This document shows, piece by piece, positions 33,601 to 40,725 of a stretch of 64,000 bases of DNA; positions within the stretch are counted from its first letter, which is position 1, and the number at the start of each line of letters is the position of its first letter. The stretch is taken from positions 806,001 to 870,000 of the forward strand of contig JBBELK010000024.1 in NCBI GenBank assembly GCA_037783545.1. The letters run 5' to 3'. The position numbers and the translations under genes were made by a program. Source of the DNA: Henricia sp. BOLD:AAB3569 (Eukaryota; Echinodermata; Asteroidea; Spinulosida; Echinasteridae). The notes under the pieces were generated by a model. The model was not told where the DNA came from, did not search any database, and saw only the letters and a program-made list of their open reading frames with translations.

Positions 33601-35848
33601 TTCTGAGAAAATCCCGCAATAAAGGGCTCTCAGAAAACCGGGTTCTCAACCTGATTAAACCTGTGGGATGAGCTTACCCTGGGACTGTGCATCTCCCATA
33701 TGGGTCATTCCATGAAGTTAAGGAACAAAGTGTGACATTTTTTCATTTCTACAAAAATGGTCAATAAGGGAGCAATGAATCACCATTTATATAACGATGT
33801 TGCATGATGTGGTGGCTTACACCGTTTGGGGGTAATTTGGGAGTCTTCACTGTTGACAAAGTGCTGCCATTTTGAATTATTTAACAAAGTGGTGGTTGTG
33901 GATGTAACTTGGAAACCAACTGCTTTCACTCCAACTACAAATGTTTTCATGTTGAATATGAAATTAACACACAGTTCTCCAACTAAAAAATTTTATTTTA
34001 ATTTGAATTCGAGGGATTCTAGCTTAAATTTCTTTGTGATTCAAGAAAATCTGCTAAACATTAAGCACCAAATGTCACACCTACATTTGAACAAAATTCT
34101 ATTTAGTTGACATATAAATTTAAATCCATGAGGATTTTGTTACAAGTAATGAATGTTTTAAATTTCTCTCATCCAAAAACTTGAATTCCTGAATAGTATT
34201 GATTCATGGGGTTATCAAGGGCAAAAAAACAATGTATAAATGTTGTGGATGTAACACGGAAACCGTGTTCCTCAACTTCATGGAATGACCCATATAGCTC
34301 TTCAGGGAAACACTTCAGTTGCGCACCCTGCCTCAGCAGCTCTTACTACAAGAGGTTGGTCATAAATATTATTCACTGATAAAATATATTACACCTCTGC
34401 TCCTCAACCATTCAGTCAGAATACAATTTGCGTTTGTTTTTTTAATAATATATTATTTTATGGAAAGATTTCTGTTTACTGGTCGCCACTTATTCTCCAT
34501 GACCTAATAACGACCAAAACGTGTTTCCTTAAAACAGTAAATGGTCAACACTTAAGAATGCAATGCGTGTTTTGGTGCATACCTTGATATATTTTTCATC
34601 TTCATTGAGTGAAGCATTGGCATCGCGTAGAGCAGCTTGGGAATCTCCAAGTTTCAGATGACATTTAGAGCGAGCGACCAGGCAGTACTTGTCTGTCGAT
34701 TCAATTTCAAGAGCCTGGAGACAAAAATATACATTTTAGGGTGAAAATGTAACAGCGTGATTGCCAAAGCAAACGTGGGGATATGGGGGTGGGGGTGGGG
34801 AAGAATGACGACTCCCACATCTGTACCACCATTCAACTTAAAGGCCCAGGCTCGTCATTAACCAAATTCATGTCACGAAATACTCGGCTCCATGCCTTTG
34901 CTATGGAGCTGCGTATTTCGTGGCACAAATTCGGCATGCGCGCATTGCTGACGAGCCTGTGTCTTTAACAGATTGCACACAAGTTCAGTGGCTCATAATT
35001 TTTTTTTTTATCATCAAATAAATTTTTTCAGTTCTTTATAAAAAAAAACCAAGGTTATTCGTAATGTTCAATTCAATGACAACATAACTTTTTATTTAAA
35101 GGCAGTAGGCCTACAACGCAATTGGATTTTACATTCAAGAAAACTTTAGGCATATAAACAAGACTGGTTTTTTTTTGCACAGTGACTGAGTGAGTCGAGT
35201 AAAAAAAAAAATCATTTTGCAAAAATTATTTAAAAGGTTTTCATGTAGGCTAACTAGTGTAAGCACCAACAGCCGATTTCATGAAACTTTACGCACTGCG
35301 TAAGCCAACTTGCGCAACTTATTGTTGGGTAAGTTGCGCAACATACCCACTATAAGTATACACAAGCTATGGAGCTTATATCATTTTCAAACGTTGCTAA
35401 GCTACGCACTGGTGTACGTAGCAACCAGTCAAGTGACGCAAGTTCTAACCATGCTAACTAAACGTAACAAGGCAGGCTTTGCTCAATTCGTTTTAAAAAA
35501 AATTACTTGCCTTTATTTTACTTGGGGCGGCCGAGTTAACTTAGTGGTGTCCCCGGTTTGCAGTCCCCACTTGAATGCGTGGGTTTTCCCCCAGGTTTTC
35601 CTCCCACTTCTTAAACTGTAACTCCTTTTTCGCCATCTCAAGTCGATAATAAAGTATAGTTAAAGCTAAAACCGTATAGTTGATGCCGAAGATGCCATAA
35701 ATTAAACAATAACAATTTTACTCACCGAACTGTAACTTTCCAATGCCTTTTTGTACTCGCCCTGCTTGAAAAGCACTCCTCCTTCAGCTACAAAAATAGC
35801 GAAAGCGTCTTTCGAGAGGCCGTCCGAGTTTTCCTCATTATACTCCAT
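21698..35848 (-). CDS. ODAD4: Outer dynein arm docking complex subunit 4 (TTC25), 11 coding exons
   Basis: Spliced CDS on the minus strand: 35848-35726, 34714-34583, 33319-33166, 30229-30168, 29716-29533, 28669-28448, 27767-27560, 26115-25832, 24650-24384, 23019-22900, 21894-21698. It totals 1953 nt (650 residues), and all phases join without a stop. Recognisable blocks of the TTC25 family are an N-terminal TPR run (about residues 15-120), the LLGELYADK block (about 200), YLDTRTEFWRQQKPMYAR (about 240), and a second TPR run (about 295-480) containing SRALDNLGRVYAR and LYHEIGRCHLEL-like helices. An acidic, Gln/Glu-rich coiled segment (about 510-580) and a Ser-Lys repeat tail follow. In the family, this protein docks outer dynein arms on axonemal doublets. 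Length is close to the human protein (about 670). The last 65 residues are low complexity and do not align with vertebrates. The gene is probably cilium-regulated, as family knowledge would predict. Confidence 0.96.
22068..22262 (+). mobile_element. SINE family 1, 3' part, tail type a
   Basis: It starts 'gggatgtaaagccgttggtcc'-like, has the central block 'aaagatcccagagcatt', then the tail 'gacagtgcaatgggatcc' and 'ggtatgaatacc' with (ataa)n. In ODAD4 intron 10. Confidence 0.75.
22455..22645. mobile_element. MITE fragment with cacaaag-type ends
   Basis: The right end 'gctttgtgaaactggcccc' is the inverse of the 'ggggtcgatttcacaaag' ends seen at 42170 and 46269. The interior is not shared with those copies. 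Confidence 0.5.
22672..22832 (-). mobile_element. SINE family 1, 3' part, inverted
   Basis: Inverse of the 22068-22262 copy, ending in (att)n. The pair lies 410 bp apart in the same ODAD4 intron and could fold together in the pre-mRNA. Confidence 0.75.
22900..23019 (-). CDS. ODAD4: ODAD4 exon 10
   Basis: 120 nt, residues about 546-585. It is an acidic, probably disordered or coiled segment (EDEKREQIAEDQYEEKFEED). Phase 1 at both ends means it could be skipped without a frameshift. The acceptor is attcctcag and the donor is gtacgc. Confidence 0.88.
23579..24163. mobile_element. Mariner-type MITE in ODAD4 intron 9
   Basis: About 585 bp. Inverted ends gaccgatccagtaagctc(t/c) flanked by TA on both sides. 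The interior is CpG-rich (gcgcgtattgaaatacgc), and ORFs within it are incidental. Confidence 0.75.
24384..24650 (-). CDS. ODAD4: ODAD4 exon 9
   Basis: 267 nt, residues about 457-545. The last TPR (KLGDLQDAIDSFERAHEMA) is followed by ALDELNRKIVQGIRE and a charged coil rich in Glu and Gln (EEVEEKKQDELLEQQEQERE). The acceptor is gattccag and the donor is gtttgt. Confidence 0.94.
24766..25126. mobile_element. MITE family C, copy 3, in ODAD4 intron 8
   Basis: Ends ttaaaggagctagtccagat and atctggacacgctcctttaa, so TTAA lies at both edges. About 360 bp. Confidence 0.8.
25832..26115 (-). CDS. ODAD4: ODAD4 exon 8
   Basis: 284 nt, residues about 362-456. It carries two TPR helix pairs with the hallmark ALDNLGRVYARTGKFDQAI, LYHEIGRCHLELGGYAEA and WQLNASVLIAQSQ blocks, the best-conserved stretch of the protein. 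The acceptor is tctttgcag and the donor is gtatga. A B-family MITE lies 75 bp upstream of the acceptor. Confidence 0.97.
26135..26935. mobile_element. M-family repeat complex in ODAD4 intron 7
   Basis: Two partly inverted M units around the B-family insertion 26191-26654. Landmarks are 'gttgcctaggcaattgg', 'aatggtacttt(t)cccgacgg' and 'ccaattgccatggcaac'. Related copies are near 38142 and 58326. The units contain RFX X-box-like palindromes. Confidence 0.6.
26191..26654. mobile_element. MITE family B, copy 2, in ODAD4 intron 7
   Basis: 464 bp, same ends. It interrupts an M-family element: the flanks ...gttgcctaggca and ...gctctac rejoin to match the uninterrupted sequence near 26756. Confidence 0.85.
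26950..26978. repeat. (aaat)n microsatellite
   Basis: About seven units of aaat/taaa. Confidence 0.8.
26989..27280. mobile_element. Palindromic MITE family E, copy 1
   Basis: 292 bp. Arms of about 105 bp (tgacgggctctacgaaaatg and its inverse) flank a core with three 'cctggaatgt(c/a)tgtgtt' units. A partial relative is at 42357-42535. Confidence 0.82.
27281..27418 (+). repeat. Repeat family F, copy 1
   Basis: About 138 bp (caaacgtacggtcgaagacc ... gaatgcgccttt). The inverted mate is at 30433-30573. The two bracket ODAD4 exons 4 to 7. Confidence 0.75.
27425..27463. repeat. 11-bp minisatellite next to ODAD4 exon 7
   Basis: About 3.5 units of gttctgcgtgc with single changes, 97 bp from the exon 7 donor. 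Confidence 0.65.
27560..27767 (-). CDS. ODAD4: ODAD4 exon 7
   Basis: 208 nt, residues about 293-361. It is the start of the second TPR run: ALAEGRPKEALKQAQKILKT, then LHSSLGNSCLDMGKMGEALE. The acceptor is ttgctcag and the donor is gtaggt. It ends in phase 2 and joins exon 8 to read KENKFEDGISRALDN. Confidence 0.95.
27990..28221 (-). repeat. Repeat family G, copy 1
   Basis: Inverse of 44270-44486. Shared tracts include 'aagcactttcgttttac' and 'acgtcacggaaagcaatc'. CpG-rich. In ODAD4 intron 6. Confidence 0.7.
28448..28669 (-). CDS. ODAD4: ODAD4 exon 6
   Basis: 222 nt, residues about 219-292. It contains GIDYLDTRTEFWRQQKPMYA and PSDPSKYILKNLEEIDT, both strongly conserved with vertebrate TTC25. 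The acceptor is gaatcag (weak tract) and the donor is gttggt. The reading frame supports both junctions. Confidence 0.95.
28737..28900. mobile_element. MITE family C, half copy, in ODAD4 intron 5
   Basis: Only the first half (gcgtgtccagatcac to aaggatatcg) is present. The rest is lost next to the adjoining SINE-like element. Confidence 0.65.
28921..29205 (+). mobile_element. SINE-like element family 2, longest copy
   Basis: Landmarks are 'ccggtactcatccccggt', 'gatgccagtccatca', 'tacccatttatacacctgg' and 'acacaatgcgatagcagtga'. This layout is typical of marine-invertebrate SINEs. No clear pol III head was found. Confidence 0.6.
29302..29526. mobile_element. MITE abutting the ODAD4 exon 5 donor
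   Basis: 225 bp. Inverted ends of about 45 bp (gggg(c/t)(t/c)gtccaaagttg, tcaacattttcacggttcta). Its edge lies 6 nt inside intron 5. A related copy is at 1190-1410. Confidence 0.8.
29533..29716 (-). CDS. ODAD4: ODAD4 exon 5
   Basis: 184 nt, residues about 158-218. It is a very basic linker (KKKRRQPKPEKSEKEKE) followed by the family block KQLLGELYADKVFLDKLL. The acceptor is tttctacag and the donor gtaaaa. A MITE starts only 6 nt inside the following intron (29526). Confidence 0.95.
30168..30229 (-). CDS. ODAD4: ODAD4 exon 4
   Basis: 62 nt, residues about 137-157 (PSIVKLETIGDLSHFHKQDE). It aligns with the short linker that follows the N-terminal TPRs in TTC25. The acceptor is attttgcag and the donor is gtgaca. 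Confidence 0.92.
30433..30573 (-). repeat. Repeat family F, copy 2 (inverted)
   Basis: Inverse of 27281-27418, over 80 percent similar by eye, with one small insertion (cctcgagca for ctta). Confidence 0.75.
30632..30671. repeat. Poly-T tract
   Basis: Forty consecutive T. On the ODAD4 coding strand this is poly-A inside intron 3. Confidence 0.95.
30700..31510. repeat. 351-bp tandem repeat with regulatory-like motifs
   Basis: Two full units and a partial third, with decaying relatives to about 32000. Each unit has paired TGACGTCA sites 11 bp apart (30779/30790, 31130/31141, 31480/31491, one degenerate), a CACGTG site and, in the two full units, a DR1-type AGGTCAAAGTTCA (30975, 31326). Confidence 0.8.
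32121..32243. mobile_element. Near-perfect 123-bp palindrome (family H)
   Basis: Arms of about 58 bp starting cagcagccgatttcacgaaa, with a tiny spacer near ataagttattgcgc. Degenerate relatives are at about 35271-35345 and 60690-60775. Confidence 0.88.
32485..33003. mobile_element. Inverted-repeat element in ODAD4 intron 3
   Basis: Arms 'atcatttgcaatgaccca' and 'catgagttgacaag' recur inverted at 32945-33003, about 400 bp apart. The right edge reads gagcctttaa, related to the element at 59893-60418. Confidence 0.6.
33166..33319 (-). CDS. ODAD4: ODAD4 exon 3
   Basis: 154 nt, residues 86-136. It carries the third TPR (KAEALYHMGDFETALMFYHR) and the conserved RPELQDFRLGIQKAQEAI block. The acceptor is tttatgtag and the donor is gtaagt. 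Phase 1 at the 3' end joins cleanly to exon 4. Confidence 0.95.
33699..34295. mobile_element. Mariner-type MITE in ODAD4 intron 2
   Basis: About 595 bp. Ends tgggtcattccatgaagtt and its inverse, with TA on both sides. Its flanks rejoin into a Q-family repeat, so it is a nested insertion. The 94-aa ORF inside has no supporting signals. Confidence 0.75.
34583..34714 (-). CDS. ODAD4: ODAD4 exon 2
   Basis: 132 nt, phase 0 to phase 0, residues 42-85, beginning ALEIESTDKYCLVARSKC. It matches the second TPR of TTC25. The acceptor is tttttgtctccag and the donor is gtatgc. Confidence 0.95.
34838..34968. mobile_element. Palindromic MITE family A, copy in ODAD4 intron 1
   Basis: ttaaaggcccaggctcgtca ... 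tgacgagcctgtgtctttaa. It is flanked by TTAA and lies about 120 bp upstream of the ODAD4 exon 2 acceptor. Confidence 0.85.
35520..35640 (+). mobile_element. SINE-like fragment in ODAD4 intron 1
   Basis: 'ggccgagttaacttagtgg' resembles a tRNA A box, followed by 'gggttttcccccaggttttc' and 'ctcccacttcttaaactg', a layout common in invertebrate SINEs. Confidence 0.45.
35726..35848 (-). CDS. ODAD4: ODAD4 exon 1 (start exon)
   Basis: 123 nt, residues 1-41, starting MEYNEENSDGLSKDAF. The ATG has A at -3 and G at +4. It encodes the first helix pair of TPR1 (AEGGVLFKQGEYKKALESYSS). The donor is gtgagt. A hAT-like MITE begins 129 bp upstream of the ATG, so the 5'UTR and core promoter are probably short. 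Confidence 0.95.
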
Positions 35849-35977
35849 CTTTCAGCACCAACGTTATGTAATAAAGCTTCAAAATTTTTAAATTCTGTTG
35901 GTAATATTTCTTAACTTTTTACTTTTCTATTAAAAATTCGCACACGATAGGCCCTATGCAAAATATATGCACGTAAA

Positions 35978-36371
35978 CAGGGTGTGGGTGAAAAACGGAC
36001 CCTCCGGATCCTTCCAGATCTTCCGGATCTTTTTCAAAAATGGCTATTTAATGAACAGAAAGTGCTTAGTTTGACTTCTTAATACGCTTCCATACCTTTT
36101 ACCGCCATGTACAGGCCTTATTTTTAAAGATCCGGCGTGGAAAAAAAACCAATTTCTTTTTTCTTAGTGTCCTGCACTTCCTACGCCTATTTCTTCGAAA
36201 ATTTCACTTTGTGGATAGTCGATGTGGTGTATGATTACAAATTAGTGCAATACATGGTAATGAAAGGTATGTAAGCGTATTTAGAAGTCAAACTAGGTAC
36301 TTTCTGTTCGTTAAATATCAATTTTTAACAAAGATCCGGAAGATCCGGAGGGTCCGACTTTCACAGACTGC
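35978..36371. mobile_element. hAT-like MITE family K, copy 1, upstream of ODAD4
   Basis: 394 bp. Ends cagggtgtgggtgaaaaacg and (inverted) gcagtctgtgaaagtcgg, then cggaccctccggatc on both sides. It is flanked by a perfect 8-bp duplication CACGTAAA (35970-35977 and 36372-36379). Confidence 0.9.
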
Positions 36372-36379
36372 CACGTAAA

Positions 36380-37757
36380 CATGTACGCTGAACCTTAGCA
36401 ACCATCATACCAACGTGAAATATGCATGCAATATACTGGTACCGTGCATGCAACGGACACCAGCTACTTGCGGTAATGTTGAGGGCGTGCTTGTGTCTCC
36501 ACTGGGGGAAGGGGCGGGGCTTGGTGTTAGAAAGGGGGTGGTGCTAAGGGGGATGATAAAAGAGAGCTTTTTGCAGAATAAGGAAAAATCTTAGTCTCAT
36601 GTGTAAATTTCAACAGGTTTCGCAAGTTAGTCCAAAAGTTTCAACTAGCCACTGAGACTTGGTCAAACAAGTTTCGCAAATTAGTCGAAAAGTGTCAACT
36701 AACCATCGAGACCAGGTTTTGCGAGTTAGTCGAAAAGTGTCAACTAGCCACTAATTCAGAATAATTGAAATCTTGCCCTGTGCAATAAATCTTTAAGCCG
36801 CGGATGCATTTGAAATGAAATCGTTTGATTTAAGTTACAGTGTTGAAAATATAAGCTTCCAGATTAAATTAAAAAATCCAAAAGAAATTATCTCCAAGAA
36901 ATTGTCAAGCACAGGAAAGACACTAAAATAAAAAAACAAACTTTAAAATGAATTTTTCTCCACTTCAAGTTTTCTGAAATTTACATTCAATACCGTGACA
37001 TTTGTTTCTTTTTTTTCTTCAAATAATACACCTTTAATTATGGAACGCATATTGGGAAAACAGCATAAACAAGGACTCCCTCGCGTCGTTACTATGTTGG
37101 TTGCTATGACGTTGGCTTTTATGATGTAGTTATTTATTGTATAACATGACATTTGCATGTAGAGCGTCCTTTTAATTACAACCATGCAAAGATCTCATTA
37201 CCCTTTTAAAAACAAGAATTGCAAAATGACAAAACCACAATAAATTCTCAAACATTTTGAATTCATCTACCTGACCCCAAACAACCTAAAATAAAAAAGA
37301 GCAAACTGCCAGAAACAGGGATATTTTAAAGTAATGTTGTTCTAACTTGAATCTACAATATTTCAACATTCAAATACAAATCAAAAATAGATGGTAAAAA
37401 GAAACAATGTGAAAAAAGATGTTATAAAAACCAAAGAAATTAATTTGTGCCTTTTACCACAATTGCTTATCTTTTGAAAGGGATGTAAAGCTGTTGGTAC
37501 ATTAACGCACTTAAGATTTCCAAAGCACTTTTTCGTGGAGAGGAGGGGGTATTTTTGGTGTCTCTTGCCGTCGGCTGCCAATGGCGCCACCCGTCTGTGT
37601 ATCTCGATGGAGGATTTTATTGTTTGTGGATAGCTTGCAGTCAACTGCTGTTAGAGTTAACTATGAACTAGCAAAATGTGCCTTCATTAATGATAGCCTA
37701 ACTGATTCATGGGTGTAATTCCACAGAATTAGGGTCAGTACAAAAAAAATAGAGTAC
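36380..37757. other. Upstream flank of ODAD4, no gene seen
   Basis: It contains three direct 'gttagtc(c/g)aaaag(t/tg)ttcaact' repeats (36628-36740), an X-box half-site-like 'cttagcaacc' near 36394, and a SINE family 1 fragment (37478). No exon supported. Confidence 0.5.
37478..37625 (+). mobile_element. SINE family 1, 3' part, tail type b
   Basis: 'gggatgtaaagctgttggt', the central block 'aagatttccaaagcac', then 'gtctcttgccgtcggctgcc' and 'tatctcgatgg', the same tail as the full copy at 51464-51860. Confidence 0.7.
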
Positions 37758-38135
37758 TTAAAGATGGACTGTCCGTGTTTAGGTCAATGTGGGCGTTAAA
37801 AAATAAGTAAAAGTTAAATTGGTTATCAGCTTTCATTTCGTACTAAGAACGTAAAAATCCGTCAAGGATTAATGCCAGTCGATTAAAAACAAGAAATAAT
37901 AAAAGGCAGGCCCTGCTTTTTAATCGACGTATAATGTACATGTACGTGTGTACATGTAAATATACTGTGTACATGTGAACGTACACGCACATGTACAACA
38001 AGTTAAGTCCGTTTTAGGATTTAAGGTTTTTTTTTATATTTTTGGTTACAGAGATACGTAAGCTTTCTAAATTTGTTCGCTTGTCTAAATTAATTTTTTA
38101 ATCCTGTAACCCAAACACGGACAGTCTATCTTTAA
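37758..38135. mobile_element. TTAA-ended MITE
   Basis: 378 bp. Ends ttaaagatggactgtccgtg and its near inverse (cacggacagtctatctttaa). The AT-rich interior includes a tacatgtac cluster. Confidence 0.75.
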
Positions 38136-38141
38136 GTGAAA

Positions 38142-38293
38142 ACGTCACCCTTTGTGTGTTGCCAAGGTTATTGGGTCTACACTAAAACCAGTGAACTGTT
38201 TCTTTATGCTTTAGCAATGGATGTTTCGGATTACCAGCGAATGTTTAGACCGAATTACCATGGCAACTGACATTACACTTTAGTAGTCTATTG
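38142..38293. mobile_element. M-family repeat, compact copy
   Basis: 'gttgccaaggttattgggtc' to 'accgaattaccatggcaact', with the X-box-like ATTACCATGGCAAC at 38254. It abuts the TTAA element at 37758-38135. Confidence 0.6.
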
Positions 38294-38572
38294 TCAACAG
38301 ATCCACAACTATATATAATCAAATAAATAATACAGCTTATTATGTATAAATCATATTTAACATAACAGAACAAGCAAGATCAAAATTTTGTGAAATTTTT
38401 GTGTGATTTTGTAAATTGGTTTTGGGTTGACTTAAAAAGATCACGACTAGTTATCTTTTATCTAACTATTTGGGAAAAACCCAGTGCTTGAATTAAAACC
38501 CAATTTATGAATCATATAAAATAAACACCAATCTACTATACACGAATCCAGTAACGGATTCAGAAAAGGACT

Positions 38573-38794
38573 CCTTCCCTGCGCGTCCGCCATAACTGGG
38601 GGCCATCCAGTGCCATGAAGTGTGCGTTCTGTGTTGTTGTTAAAATTTAATAGTGCACAACGCACCCCCTTTGTGTGCACAGGCTTTAACAAAGAATGCT
38701 CAAATTGTTCGAAGTGACAACATAATGTAACGTACAGTTCATGGCACTGGATGGCTCCCCAGTTATGGTGGACGTAGAGAGAACAGGTCCTTGG
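38573..38794. mobile_element. Inverted-repeat element downstream of ERP44
   Basis: Arms 'gccatccagtgccatgaa' and 'ggactccttccctg' recur inverted around 38725-38794. About 220 bp. Confidence 0.65.
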
Positions 38795-38984
38795 CTCTCG
38801 GATTGGTGCATAGCTGGCAATAAAATGTATCTCTATTTATTAGGACAAGTCATAGAGTAATAAATTATTACTAGAGTAAATAAACAAATAGGGCCGCATT
38901 TCAACACTATTTGCTTATTCAGAAATATGTGTCAACATCTAAGGTCTGAAATGATACATGCTTTGACTGGAAACCATTTCTTAA

Positions 38985-39085
38985 GATGGCCCTCCCTGAG
39001 CTCCTACACTTCTCTGCCTTTTTGGAAGATGTGCGGAACAGCTCTTCCCATGCAGGTTCAATCAGGTTGAAACCCAACAAAATTT
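38985..39085 (+). repeat. Q-family repeat fragment
   Basis: 'ttttggaagatgtgcggaac' and 'cccatgcaggttcaatcagg' match 42012-42068 closely. Other Q copies are at 41905 and 42780. Confidence 0.6.
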
Positions 39086-39329
39086 AAAGAAAGTTGCACT
39101 GACAATGCAAAGTTTACCAAATGATTTCCATTAAATCAAAAAGAATTTTTGAGCCGACTTGCCCCAAGCGGTAATTAAGTCCATTGCAGCATACTTATTA
39201 ATTTTAAGATCAATGGATATAAAAACCTACTGAAAAAGAAAACTGTCAAAAGCATTTTCAAAAGTTTGAGAAATCTTAGTCTGTTTTCCTACACAAGTCT
39301 AAAAATCTAATTCTCTACAACTAACACCA

Positions 39330-40435
39330 GGGGCCAATTTCATAGAGGCGCTTAGCGGCCTATTTTCTCTTAACAGAGCGTCAGGCTATTTCATAGACAT
39401 CGTAAACGGTAAGCAACTGAAAACTTGCCTCAACTGCAGAGCCAAACTTTGCTTAAGACAGTGACGCAACAATAGCCGTTTCCAAGCGTGCACATGCTTA
39501 ACCACGCCGCGACCATAAAATAGCGCTTAAAGGTACACACCGGCCTACATGATTTAGTGATGTAGCAGCATTGACAATACTTTTTTGATGGTCGTTGTGA
39601 AAAAAGATCATCAAAATATCCCGTAATTTACTAAAGAAGTGCAAAATTAACAAAAACGGTCAAAAGACGGGGTTATACGCTTTACCAGCCGTTGCAACTA
39701 CGCGCGAGCCTCACGACTTTGTCACAAACGATTCGCTCTTCTCCTGCTCTCACGATATCTCAAATTTTCTGCTCACGATTTTTAACTGGACAGCCCGGAC
39801 GACCGAATAGGAATTTCTGTTTTCTTTTGAGGAGTTGGCATCATGTTTTTTTTTCACGAATGTACACCGAAGCAACACATCTAGGTGTGTGTGCACTCAG
39901 GCTATTTGCCGTGCTATGCGGGGCAAATATCCTACACTCCACGGTAGCCTGCCGTAGCACGCGCTCGCTCCTGTTCTCCGGACTCTCGAAACAAATAATT
40001 ATGTTCGAATTTTCATACTTTTATTATTTCTTGTTTTTAACTTTGTTTCATACCTGTATAAATAGTCTCTCTTTTGTCGATTACTTATAAATTTTGGGGG
40101 GAAATCAGAGTTGAATTTGGTGCAGTTCTGCAGTAACAAACTTTTATACAGCTGGAAATACAACTAACTCACAAGACCATGTGACTTTTCGGAACCAGAA
40201 TTTGGTTCCGAAAAGTCACGTGACCTTGAATTTTTCAAAAGTGCTCAAAAACGGCCAAATTTGACGGCGTCTTTTCAGGATATATCTAATTTACTCTCGA
40301 AGGCGCTTCAGAATAATGTATGGGTCTATTTTGAGCCCAAAATAGCCCAACAAAGCCGGTGTGTTCCTTTAATTCGTCTGCTACAGTAAGCACACCATTA
40401 CTGCTTGTGCTTAAGCAGCGCTATGAAATTGGGCC
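39330..40435. mobile_element. MITE family I, copy interrupted by element J
   Basis: The outer parts 39330-39530 and 40369-40435 together match the intact copy at 20197-20423. It lies just past the ERP44 stop, so it is probably in or near the ERP44 3'UTR. Confidence 0.8.
39531..40368. mobile_element. Element J, TTAA-flanked, nested in family I
   Basis: 838 bp. Ends aggtacacaccggc and gccggtgtgttcct, flanked by TTAA on both sides. It contains an internal hairpin (40182-40226, gtgacttttcggaacca and its inverse). The 132-codon ORF inside shows no transposase features. Confidence 0.82.
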
Positions 40436-40496
40436 CAGTTGGTTTCTCCCGTAAAACCTTGTGACGATCAAGCTTTGAAAGTTAAGTGGGAAATCC

Positions 40497-40725
40497 TTAA
40501 AGCTCATCTCTGAAGGAGTACCTATTATCGCTTGGTTTAAGCTTGACGAACGTACTCTCCGGGGGATCAGTGGGGCGTTTTTTGGCATCAACAGGGGTGG
40601 CTTTGTTGGCATCAACAGGGGTGGCTTTGTTGGCGACTTTGGGTACTTCTGGTCCGTGGTGGAATTCACGGTGAAGTTTTCCTGAGTGCAGGTCTTGCAC
40701 AAACTGCTTAAGTTTCCCAGGAACA
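40497..40725 (-). CDS. ERP44: ERP44 exon 10 (RDEL tail)
   Basis: 229 nt including the stop, residues about 353-428. It reads KQFVQDLHSGKLHREFHHGP, then a lineage-specific linker with NKATPVDA twice, then STFVKLKPSDNRYSFRDEL and stop. RDEL is the KDEL-receptor retrieval signal. The acceptor is ttgccacag. Confidence 0.97.

Noticed and set aside
39692-40090. 132-residue plus-strand ORF as a transposase
   Set aside because: It lies wholly inside element J but shows no catalytic motif or DNA-binding fold and has a low-complexity hydrophobic end.
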